This document shows, piece by piece, positions 48,850 to 59,313 of a stretch of 64,000 nt of DNA; position 1 is the first letter of the stretch, and each line of letters begins with the position of its first letter. The stretch lies in NCBI GenBank assembly GCA_028023455.1, contig JAQFVV010012672.1:1050001-1114000 (forward strand), written 5' to 3'. The translations under genes and the position numbers were made by a program. This stretch comes from Epiperipatus broadwayi. Its lineage: Eukaryota > Onychophora > Udeonychophora > Euonychophora > Peripatidae. The notes under the pieces were generated by a model, which worked only from the letters and a program-made list of their open reading frames with translations, was not told the DNA's origin and did no database searches.

Positions 48850-50330
48850 TTGTATATTATACAGGACAAAAGCTTTAGACTCGCATAAACTGACCGCCAG
48901 GGCGCCACTAGTCCGAAATCTGGAACTAGACATTTATTTTTAAGGGGTTACAGGATATGCGAATCGAATGCGCCGGACTAGCTCAATCAAACAAATGAGA
49001 TCTATGTTTTGTTCAGTGAGTTGGAAAGGTAGCAACAGAAAACAAAATCAACCAAGTAGATGAATAAATAAATAATTTTATTAAAAGTATGATTAAATAA
49101 ACATAAATCCAAATAATAATCTTTAAAGCACACTTAAAATATGTACTACACGAACATACGTCAAAATTAAATTTAAATATTTTATATGGTTTTGAGAGCG
49201 ATTTTCTGTGCGTGAAAGAGTGCAAATACTGACAGTAGCAGAAGTATTAGTAAGTATTCCGTGATCTCACGTAAGAAAAGGGAGGTTAGCTTCCTGCTTA
49301 TAACCCATAGTTAGAAAAAGGCTGAATCTCAGTATTTGAGAGTTATGTAAGCTTATGTCAAAACCGAAGAAATGCGAAAGTAGCTTCCAAAACATTAATA
49401 ATAATAAAAAGAGTGTTGAAAGTTATTACTTTCAATCGATTGACCTCCCTCTGAGTGAGACAGGCTAGGAGCTCACGATCTACCTATTGAGAGGGTTAAA
49501 ACGATCGTACGTGCCCCTAATAAATGAATTGGAAGCTTAAAGAAATAAAACTAAGAACTATTATAATAAAGTTTCATGACATAAGGAGAACTAATAATAA
49601 AATGGGTCACGAGCCAGAAGTCAATTAAAATAGTCTGTAATATCCAGACTGCTTTCTATAAAAAAGAATGTGAGATTATAAATAAACTATTTTACTTACT
49701 AAGACTTAAATAGGACGGATAGTAATAGGTTTGGAACTAACACTCGTTAAAAAAAAAAGAAAAAAAATCAAGCACAAAGTAATCGAATTACATAAGATAT
49801 AACTTAAAAAAAAAACATTTATATTTAAAAAGGGAACAAATCTAAGATAACATTATTTAAATTGCAAAAATGTAAGGTACCTTAATAATTTATTTCAATG
49901 CTAGTGCACTAGACTTCTTAGGTTAGTCCGTTGCTCTTGATTCACTGACGGTAGGCTTGGGCGAGTTGGTTAGTGGTTTCTTTGGAGCCGGTTCTTATGG
50001 CATTGTAGGCAGTTAATGGAGACACAGGATGTCCGAACCTGTCCTGGCGAGAAGCTTAGCACATCATGGTAAAGAAAATATTCTTGCTGTAGGTTTAATG
50101 TTCATTCTAGGTAGAATAATTACTGGATCAGCTTTCAGAATATGCAGGAATCATTCTTTCCAAGTATTTTGGCAGGAATCGTGCAATTCTCCTGTCAGAG
50201 TTGGTGTCTGTCTCTTTGAGCTGGTGCAAGTATACTAGCTGGTGCAAGTATACTAGCTGATGCAAGTATTGAAAGCTAGTCAAAGATAATCCAATGGCCT
50301 GATTCAGCCTGTTATATCTGAATCATATCT
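48850..50330. repeat. Unclassified higher-GC repeat-like region
   Basis: Base composition is clearly less AT-rich than the flanks. It holds CAGGGCGCCACTAGTCCGAA near 48900, echoing the GGGCGCCATCTAGGC end of FB1, and GACTAGCTCAATCA, also seen near 16960. No protein domain recognised. Probably an old transposon or LTR-type element. Confidence 0.35.
50219..50270 (+). repeat. Three tandem 18-bp units
   Basis: AGCTGGTGCAAGTATACT occurs at 50219-50236 and 50237-50254, with a third partial, diverged copy (AGCTGATGCAAGTATT) at 50255-50270. Confidence 0.85.
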
Positions 50331-50949
50331 CTTAAACCAATTACCAAACTTTTTCTTTTTAATTAAAATTTAAAAATTCTCGATCTAGATAACAATAGTT
50401 ATCTAATTAACGAGATAAATTGCCCTTTACAGATCTAGGAATTAACTAATGAAAAATTCTTTTCTTTTTGTTTTCTTTCTTTTTAATTAGCCTTATCAAT
50501 CTAAATCTCCAAATCTGAAAAGCAATCTATTTGTACACTTTACTTTTACATAAATTTAACAACAAAAAAAAAAAATCTTAGTTTTCTTTTTTTTTTTCAA
50601 AATTAAAATTAAAAACCAAATATAACTGTGGTATTAAAATATAATTCCCACGCACATACATATATATTTGTACAAGCATTAAAAAAAAACTTTTAATCAA
50701 GTTTTACAAGCGAAACCTTATATAAAAATTTATTTTATTTTCTTCACCCCTATAAAACTATAATTTTTGTAATGGTGTCTTAAACATCCATTACAATATG
50801 AATAAGCAAAATTACTGAAGAAGAAAAAGGAAGAAGTATGTATAGAATTAAATATGTATTAAAATCACATGTTAAGAAATTACAAAATTTTTTTATATGT
50901 TTATGTACAAAGCATTATCAAAAAATTGTAGAAATTTTCAAATAACTGT
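50331..50949. other. Intron sequence, nothing identified
   Basis: AT-rich with long A/T runs; no feature recognised. Confidence 0.5.
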
Positions 50950-52511
50950 GGTAAAAGCCTGAAATCCGGGCAAAGCCGCTTGGGGCACTGTTTACGTGTC
51001 AAAACACATAAAAATGCCGTTTCGGCGGCCGCCGCTGGCCTTACAGGCTAATACAACATTTACATATTGTATTAACCCATTGCTAGGCCGCTTTACATGA
51101 GATTGCACAAAAATATTACGGCCTGTTTTGTGCTTCTAAACTATTTACGCGTATTCGTTCTATTCATAGCTGATTACCGTATCGCTTGAGGGTGTTTAAA
51201 TATCAAGGCGGTAGCATTTTTTCAAATCTCCGTAATAGAGTAATGTGATTTCTATTTAAATAATGTTGTTAATCATTAAGAATTGTCATACGGTCCCCAC
51301 CCTTCCCTAAAAAAATGTTAATATGTAAAAAATTGGCAAAGGGTACGTTCCAACACGCTTCGACAAAATCTCACGCGCTAAGTCACGTTTCTGCGGGGAA
51401 ACTAGACGAGATCAATAACATGTCTGAGGAGTATGTGCAATTTGTACACTTTTCACAAATGCCGAGTACAGAAAGGTGAGGGAGACTGTGTCCTTTTTTC
51501 CGGCACATAATGACCTCACAAATACCAGATTGTTTGATTATTACAGCAATAAAATAATAAATCGGTTCAAAGTTTGTGCACTTTTTTTTTCATTTCATAA
51601 GAAATTGACAAGTATTTGGATGATGTTTTTCTTTTTTCAGCGGGGTTAAAAGAAATGACTCCTTTTTGTTAATACTATCAAAGTAGGAACCCCAACCCCC
51701 CCACCCCCAAAGCAGTTTATTTTAGTAGGCCAAAAAAAAAGATAATTCAAAAGAAATAGAAATAAAAGGCAAAAGGGTTGAGAAAAAAAGTTGTTGAAAA
51801 TCAACAGAAATTATGGACTTATTGTTCTGATTACTTTTCCGAGTATCGTAGTTTGAAAACGATTTTTTATTCCCAAAAAAAACACAAAACTTACTTTTGA
51901 TTTAATAAGAAGATAAAAACAATTTTGTCAACCAAAAAAAAAAAAAAAGGTCGAAAAAATTGGAAACAATTACCAAATAATTGCATTCTATTTCAAACAA
52001 GGTCGGGGGTTTAAATAAATGACTCTTTCGGTGTACTTTTTGTTAATAATAACAGTACAGAAAGACCCCCCCCAAAATTAGTTGTTTTTATTGTAGAACG
52101 AAATATTAACAAAAGTCAAAGTGAAACAAAAAAACAAGTCGCAAATAATTGTATTCTATTTTTTCGGCGGCGGGATTAAAACATATTTTTGTACGTCGTG
52201 AAACGGTCCAAAGTTTTAAAATCATCAAAATAAAAGGTACACAAAATTAAATTAGCAAAATTTATTGGAATAAAGAAAAATGTGAGGTTACAAAAAAAAA
52301 AAAAAAACAACGAAAATTAATATAACAATTTGTTAAATAATAAAGAAATCATGTTATAAATAAAATCAAAATTCGTTTAATCGATTAAAAAAAAAAAAAA
52401 TCACGTTGTATTATAAAAAACAAAAAGTTGCGGCCCGGTAACGTTATATTTCATTGATTTTGTCTAGCATCAATGCTCCAAGCGGCTTTGCCCGTATTTC
52501 AGGCTTTTACC
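50950..52511. mobile_element. 1.56-kb TIR element, non-autonomous
   Basis: Terminal inverted repeats of 34 bp with one mismatch (50950-50983 and 52478-52511), starting GGTAAAAGCCTGAAAT and ending AAGCCGCTTGG. Flanking 8-mers ATAACTGT and AAATCTGT agree at 6 of 8, a possible decayed target duplication. Inside the left end are two hairpins (50990-51013, GTTTACGTGT/ACACATAAAA; 51049-51074, TAATACAA/TTGTATTA) and CGGCGGCCGCCG. Interior is long A and G/C homopolymer-rich sequence with no ORF. It shares the AAGCGGCT subterminal motif and hairpin layout with the 42.9- and 58.1-kb elements. Confidence 0.75.
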
Positions 52512-53590
52512 AAATCTGTAATATTCCATCTACCAGTAATAATATAAATTTTTCCTAAATTATTATTTTTTGTAATTCTGAGCTGATATTTTAGATCTAG
52601 TGTCCGAATATTCTAGCTCTCCACTGATGTGAGCCATAAGCTCGAAACTAGTTGGTCTGGAGATGAGAATGTTCTGGATAGAGATTTTAAATATTTTCTC
52701 ATACCGCACTTATTAATTAAGAGCTTGTTATTGTAATTTTGGAAAGTAAATTGGAAGAATTGTTTTGAATTACAAATATTTTTGTCAGCAAATTTTATCA
52801 TTTCACTTGTTAGCAATTGAATTGTTTTTTCTTGATCTTACTGCATTAATTGTATCTCTGTGTACATTTTATTACTGAAGCAGCCATTTTTAATATACCA
52901 CAAGTATTTGTAGAAGTTTATTCTGACCTATTAGTATTGAATTTAATCTAAACTCAGTGCATAAAAATTAAACACTTTTATTAAAAAAAAAAAATCACTT
53001 AATATATTAAAATATGCATTTATTGTTCATAGGATTTAACACAAATATTATATAACAAAATCATTATTATGAAATGCCATCTATGCAGTTTTAGATGTTT
53101 GATAGCATTTATCTCCATTTTAAGAATTGAGTATTTTTGAACAGATAATATGCTGATGATGGAAGGAGTTCTATTGATTCAGATCCTGTGAGTTTCGGAA
53201 GTTGTCTACTATATATATCTAAATCATATGATAATAGTCAAGATTTAGTTAAACTAAAAATCTATAATCTATAGTCAAGACAATCTTTTAAAATAAAAAA
53301 TGGATTCCACCTTGTTCTAAGATCTTAATATGAACAAAAAAAGTGATGCAGGACTATATGTTATCCTAGAAATTTAAATAAACCTCATTAAACAGGTGGT
53401 AACCTCTTCTGAAAATAAACTAATAAATAATAATTTTTAAAACCTTGAAGTTCTTTTCCTATTCATTATTATTTAGATAATAAATCTGAAATTGTGCAAA
53501 AATCACACAGTAGCCAAAGTTTACATAACTTAGTCTTATTTTATAGTAAGCTCAATAGAGAACTCTTCAATTTTCTGATTCTTCTAAAAT
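52512..53590. other. Intron sequence with a relic of the 9-kb repeat
   Basis: 52617-52700 reads CCACTGATGTGAGCCATAAG, CTCGAAACTAGT.., GAGATGAGAATG, parallel to CACTGATGATGGCCACAAGC / CAGAAACTAGTCTGGGGATA at 9041-9080. The remainder is AT-rich without signal. Confidence 0.45.
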
Positions 53591-53599
53591 AGTAATATT

Positions 53600-54610
53600 T
53601 TATTGGAAAGATTAAAACTGAGAGATATAAAATGGGAAGTATTTGTCTTGAAGAAATGGAAGAGTATAGAGATTTATCTATTGTGTTGAATGGAAAAAGG
53701 AATTATACAAATTGTTGGAAAATGTAATAGCTAAGAAGTTATACAGAATAATTTGAAAAGGGATGCTAATACCTATTGTAATCTTTGGAAATGAGGAATT
53801 TTGTATTGACTAGGAGGCTCTGAAATTTTTAGATAGAATTCAAAAAGTAATAAACAGATACCCCCTTAAATGGTGAATTGTGAATAACAAATATGGCTTT
53901 TCAAAAAGAATGAAATAAACTTCTCTTTTCATGAGGAAAATTAAAAGCAAATTAAGAATATTTTTGAAAACTACAATATATTAATGAAAATATATCAGTA
54001 AAATAAATGTCTAATTAGATTATGGAGAGGTTATCAAATGTGGAGACTAGAAATGTATTGCAATTCACATAGTTTATAGATAGTGAAGCTGTGCATATAT
54101 ATATAAATATATATATGCTGGCTTCATCATTCACTGTGGACTAACTAAGACCCGAAGTCCAACCACAGTGAATGTATGTTTCTTTCTCAAATTAAATTAT
54201 CATCTGCACAAATAGTTACCTAAATTAAAGAAGAAATTGGGTTAAAGAAAAAAAGATTTAATAAAATAAAATATAGAAAGTTAAAATTATATTTGCAACT
54301 ATTTTTAAAATATATGTTGGTAGAATTCGATAAGATAAATTTTCTTAATTAAATAGAATCCATTAAGAAAAGGAATTTAATTAATAAAACATTTTTTCTG
54401 AATTAGATAAAATAATAGATAACAGGAAAAATTTCAAACAATGGGCATGATTCGCTACTAATGAGTAGATTAAAAACATAATGGAAAAAAGGGTATAAAT
54501 AAAGAATGTTTCTTTTGTTCTCGGTCTTATGCTTGTGGGCAACCTGTGCTGAAGGTCAAGGGAAATATTAAGAATTTTTGTTGGAAGAAGTTTTGCTGAA
54601 AAATTGGACA
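53600..54610 (+). pseudogene. LINE C-terminal fragment, decayed
   Basis: The + strand near 53760-53860 reads, with stops, PIVIFGNEEFCID and EALKFLDRIQKVINRYP, similar in layout to the 29.4-29.7 kb part of the - strand LINE (AVARLTYSNDVLCVTKGVLD, YLEKLQREIRR). 54400-54560 reads KIIDNRKNFKQWA. Heavily broken. A relative of, not the same copy as, the other LINE. Confidence 0.45.
54128..54174. repeat. Short hairpin, 47 bp
   Basis: CATTCACTGTGG and CCACAGTGAATG form a perfect 12-bp stem with inner GACT/AGTC pairing, loop around CTAAGACCC. It follows a (TA)n run. Function unknown. Confidence 0.6.
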
Positions 54611-54619
54611 ATATTGTGA

Positions 54620-54860
54620 ACTTTTGCTTGCTGTACTTACTTCAAGCCTTACTCTATTCTTTCAGCATATAGATAAAAATCCATAAATGTGTTGCTCTGC
54701 GAAAATGTGGGGGTAATCTCTTTGCCTTCGCTCTCCAAGGGTCTGCCCTGTATCCGTGAATATCTGCCCTCAAAAACATTAACAAATTTGAAGAACTGAG
54801 AAGACCTGCAGGAAACATCAAATGAGCTCATCTTGACCCACCCATCTAGTTACCGGTAAC
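54620..54860 (-). other. Less AT-rich segment with a 60-codon open frame
   Basis: 54831-54649 on the - strand is open for 60 codons (MSSFDVSCRSSQFFKFVNVF...). Composition is clearly richer in G+C than the flanks, but I recognise no family, and no splice or promoter context supports a gene. Possibly a transposon fragment. Confidence 0.25.
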
Positions 54861-55032
54861 GTTCCCATAAATTAATAAAAAAATCTCTTTGTAATTTGAA
54901 AATTCAATCTAAACTTATGTTTTTCGATATATATATGTTTTATTTTTAAATCTATGTGTTCGTGTCTTGTAAAAGTATATTTCATTAATTGCTTTCTTTT
55001 TTTTTTATATTGTAATGGGTGAGGTTATTATA

Positions 55033-55099
55033 TATAATGGCGGCAATAGTTCTTATTAATATAATTGAAAAATGCTTTGTTTAACTTTCCGCCATTATA
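55033..55099. repeat. Short inverted repeat, 67 bp
   Basis: TATAATGGCGG (55033-55043) and CCGCCATTATA (55089-55099) are perfect inverses bounding a 45-bp loop. Confidence 0.6.
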
Positions 55100-56450
55100 C
55101 TCCAGTAATTAAGTTATTTATTTTATATAGATATTTTGGAAAGAAAAGGAAGCAAATCATAGAAAGTGCAAAACCCTATTTTTTAAAATCAAGATTTAAT
55201 TGCTAAATATTCTATTATAAAAACTTTCAAGATTTTAATTTGTTTTTTTATATATATATATAAAAGAAAGTCAATGAAGGGTTACGAATTTAAAGTTCCA
55301 TTTTAAAGAGCGTGGGATAAAACATTCATATATATATTTTTTTAGTAATAAGAGAGTGTACATTCGACAATATGTATATGTATTAAAAATTATTAAATAG
55401 CATTGGCTCTGTAGTGGGTCGGTTAAACTTCAACTAAATCAATAAAATATCCGCCCACTTGTTTTTTTTTAGTAATCCAAATTTTATAAAGGTAAAGTTA
55501 CTATTTTTCTGTGGATTTTCAGTGGTAGTTGAGCTTTCGTAATATATATATATTTTGCAGAGGGTTTCTTGTTAAATTTAAAGGTCGTTGACCGTATTTA
55601 TAGGGTATCGTGCCTCGGGTGATCTATTGGGCAGCTCAGCATATATTACAGTGCTTTTTTCTGCCAAGTTTGCTTAGGTTAACATACCTACATATGGATC
55701 TTCTGAAAATAAATAAAATATTCTGGATCTCATGTCTATCTTAGGCACTTCAATGTATGTAACTGGACATAAGCAACAAAACGCCATTCTGAATCCGGGT
55801 CACGCGTTTAGCGAATGGATTCCATTTTTCTCTCTAACACGGTTTAGAGACAGAGAGCTATCCGGTATTGTGTTAACCTCTTGGTAACTGTTACGTCTCG
55901 AGCCTCACAGCCCAAAATATGCTATCGCCTTTGTGCATGGTCTTGTATATTTATATTTATTAGGAAATCTTTCTCAAAATATCATCGAACTGTTTCAGTT
56001 ATAGATGGAAATTCCTGCTGGGGTCAATTTCTCATTTTCTTTAATCATCAATAGGGCTGTGATTTAAACCTGTCCAAAGTATTTAGTTGAGTTTGACCAT
56101 CTATTTATTTCTATGTTCCCCAACCATAGAGTTAATGAATCATGTCTCTCTCTTGATTTCTTTTGCGTAACACTTCCATTGGTTGGAAATATTTTTAAAG
56201 AAGAAATTATAATGTAAAATTTGTCTGTCCTTATCATTACAAACAATGGATCTTTCATATATGTCTATACGGTTGCAGTGAAAATAGCCTGCAACACCAT
56301 TAATAAAGCGTTGTATAAATTCTACTAATATAAATAATAAAAGTTTCTGTTATCTTTCATTCACTATAAATAAAACCACTTAGTATTGTTTTCTTTTGTG
56401 ACATATGTATGTACACCTGATCATTATATATGTTAAAATTCCTTTTCATG
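55100..56450. other. Intron sequence, part less AT-rich, unassigned
   Basis: 55560-55930 has higher complexity (GCCTCGGGTGATCTATTGGG, GGGTCACGCGTTTAGCG) and looks like an old repeat or LTR but matches nothing else here. No coding signal. Confidence 0.3.
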
Positions 56451-56489
56451 GTCTCTTCTCTTCCTGACCACCGGGCATACATTAAGATT

Positions 56490-56560
56490 AAATTCTAGTG
56501 AGGTTTGGGGAGTAAGTCGCTTAGTAGCAATCTAGAGGAGTAGGTGAGGTTCGAACCCCC
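56490..56560 (+). other. tRNA-like SINE trace
   Basis: Contains GGTTCGAACCCC, a perfect RNA polymerase III B box in a T-arm setting (GAGGTTCGAACCCCCTC), with TCGCTTAGTAGCAATC upstream as a weak A box. No cloverleaf can be drawn, so it is a tRNA-derived SINE scrap or pseudo-tRNA, not a tRNA gene. Confidence 0.35.
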
Positions 56561-56599
56561 TCTATCTGCATCTCTATGTTAGGTTAAAGCAGCTCTACT

Positions 56600-58135
56600 T
56601 TTCTTACCGTTACAATAGAGATGTATTTTTATAACAAATTTATTGAGAATATTTAGATCATAGAAAGTTAAAAGGGAATCGGAATAAATTGTATGGAAAC
56701 TGGAAGAAATTTAAAAATATAAAAAATGAAAGAAGTAAAAAGATTTTATAATTTTTTATTTTGGTCTTTATAAGAAAAATTAGGAATATGAGGATAGGTT
56801 AGTGAAATTAATAAACAGCTTTTATTAATTAAAGTGAAATAGATAAAAAAGGAAATGAATCGTGCTGGAAGAATGGTTTAATAATAAGATGTAAGAAGTA
56901 GATGAGTTCACTTGGTGTTATAATGGTTTTAGAGGGAGGAAATTTTTATTTTGACTAATAGTTTCAGGGCATATGACCTATGAACAGAAAGGTTTGACTT
57001 CATATAAAGAGAAGTCATTTTATGTTACATATCAGCAATGTAATATTTGTTAAAAAATATCTTATCTGATAATGTTTTTAACTTCATATAATTTTATTTT
57101 TTTTAATTTAAAAAAAAAAAGCTAAATGAAATTAGATAATCTGAAGTCTTTTCAAGTGCTCAGAGTATGTTATTATTTTTCATACATGAAATGTGATAGC
57201 TGTCAATGAATTAGAAAAAATGCACAGAGGTATTATCTTTTTTATTTCACTTATATTGTTTACTTAATTTATTTCACTTTTATTATTGCTGATAACATCG
57301 GTAATCTCATTACTTGTGATACAGATTTTTTTTTTTTAATTTTTTAATAAATGCTTAAATGAACTTAAATAATCTTTGAGTACTAAGTTTCAATAGCTAC
57401 TCCCATTTTATTTCTCTCCTTTCTATCTGTATCAAAGAAATACTTATAATTTCAGACTTTAAGAGTATAATAGGTTGTGATATAAAAATATTCTAAAATA
57501 TATGTGTTCAGTAAAAGTGACACTAGTCATTTGAATTGGTATATTGTTCCATGGATAGAACAATAGCTAAATTACATTGGATTGTGTGAATAGCCTGGGC
57601 CTTATGAATGCGATTGGTTTAATGAGATGTTACAAAACATGTTTACATTTCTCTGGTGTTTTGAGTTATATGTTTGAATAAATAACTTTGAAGTAAATAT
57701 AATTATATTAAGGAATTATATACATCTGATTTTCTTTTTACACATATTTTTTTTGCACGCTTTTGAAATAACACAAGCTAAAAAAAAAAAAAAATTCTAT
57801 TTCTACACGAGTTGTTTTAAAATAAAATGATTGGTAAAAACAAACAAAAGTATTTTGGATTATAGCTGCAGTGACATATTCATGATTGGAATGAAGAAAC
57901 AAATGTTATTGTATGAAAGGCTTAAACAAAATCATCTCATAGTAATTGTTAGATTGTCTAAAGTTGTTATTAAACATTTTTTTTAAAATTATAAATAATT
58001 TCATGTAAGTAATATCTTGCCTTCAAATAATGGTCTAGTCCAGATTCTGTCTTATCTAGATCGGATTGAGCATTCATTGCCACTAACCAATGCATACAAA
58101 GAGATAAAGCAATGGCAAAAATTGGCCAATAGTCA
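56600..58135. other. Intron sequence, nothing identified
   Basis: AT-rich DNA with no recognisable feature. Confidence 0.5.
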
Positions 58136-58137
58136 AT

Positions 58138-58594
58138 GATGCTCACTGAATCGAATGTTTTTATTAAGGATGGGGACTATTCGCATGAGCTTGTTGAAAA
58201 TCTTGCTTGGACATACCCTTTCCAAATTGATTTGAAGGTTCCATGGTGAGTAGGGAAGCATGTTAATGGGGGGACAGTTGTGGCAGGCTGAAGTCCAAAC
58301 ACTCTCACGCGATACTGTAGCGAACATTGAATTGTGAGCATTGGGATTAAGTGCGCAACACTAAAGCAGGCCAGCCGCCGCTTAAACGACATCTTTTCTG
58401 TGCTTTATAGCATAGAAATGAACGCCATCATCTGTGGCCGCCGGATGCCACATATTAAACGGCCTTTTTCTGTGCTTTTGTGGTTTAGATATATAGGCCT
58501 AGATAGGTGGCGGCTGCGTAAAGGGCATATTTATGTGCTTTTGCATATAAATCGCGCCATCAAGCGGCTAGACATGATAGAATAGAAAACTACC
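58138..58594 (+). mobile_element. Right half of a TIR/hairpin family element
   Basis: The right end ATAGAATAGAAAACTACC (to 58594) is the inverse of the 33.2-kb element's left end. 58280-58340 (GCAGGCTGAAGTCCAAACAC, CTCTCACGCGA, GTGAGCATT) parallels 44447-44500 in the 1.9-kb element. Hairpins: 58395-58418 (TTTCTGTGC/GCATAGAAA) and 58529-58552 (ATTTATGTGC/GCATATAAAT), with a decayed one near 58470. The left terminal repeat and minisatellite are missing. Markedly richer in G+C than its surroundings. Confidence 0.7.
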
Positions 58595-58602
58595 AATTTT
58601 AA

Positions 58603-59233
58603 TACTAAATAGCTTTATATATTGTTACATTTTAGATTTATTTACAATTTATATGTTCTGAATTTTTATTGAAAATAAAATAGAGGATTATTTTAAGAAA
58701 GTTTGTGTTATTAAAATCTAGAGAAAGTAAAACTTTTTAAAAATATAAATTCCATTAGAGATAATAATAAAATCATATTTAAAAAAAGTAATAGTTGTAC
58801 ATTGACTTTTAAATGCTATTTTAAATATTTGCAATAGATATAAAACAATTCTTATAAAAATTACGGCAAGTTTCAATTGATAATAATCGTTTTCTTTATT
58901 GCTTGATTGCAATACTGTATGGCAGGAGACTTGTTTAGTCATAAACTTTTATTTAAATAATGACTTGTAGAAAGATGTATATAATTTCTATTTTTATATA
59001 TATGGACTGCAAATTTAATTGTTTGTAAATTTGAAATTAATAAATTATAACATTGTGCAGAACCACTTTAAGTTCCAACTTTGAATGTTTGCTATAAATT
59101 CAAATTATATCTTATTTTTCCAACTAACATTTGGAGGGGAAAATGTTATATTTTACTCAGAGTGAAAATTGTTTTTTTTTTTTAATGTTGTTTTAATAGT
59201 AAATAATTTTAGATTTTTTAATTTAATTTTCAG
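58603..59233. other. Intron sequence before exon i
   Basis: AT-rich, nothing recognised. Confidence 0.5.
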
Positions 59234-59313
59234 GTAAGAGTTCATAATGTTCTAAAACAACAGAAAAATAAATCATCATCATCATCTATTGAGGATCATG
59301 ATAAACAAGAAGT
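59234..59313 (+). CDS. GCC2: GCC2 exon i (26 codons + 2 nt, phase 0/2)
   Basis: Internal exon reading VRVHNVLKQQKNKS, identical to human GCC2 over these 14 residues and the strongest proof of gene identity. It is followed by a Ser run encoded by a (TCA)n microsatellite, then IEDHDKQE. The acceptor is TTTAATTTTCAG. The donor is taken as GT|GTAAGT at 59314 because that is the full consensus and it leaves two bases (GT) that join the G of exon j as Val, restoring the frame. The Ser run replaces the human MSQAETEGA linker, a poorly conserved spot between coiled-coil segments. Confidence 0.93.
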
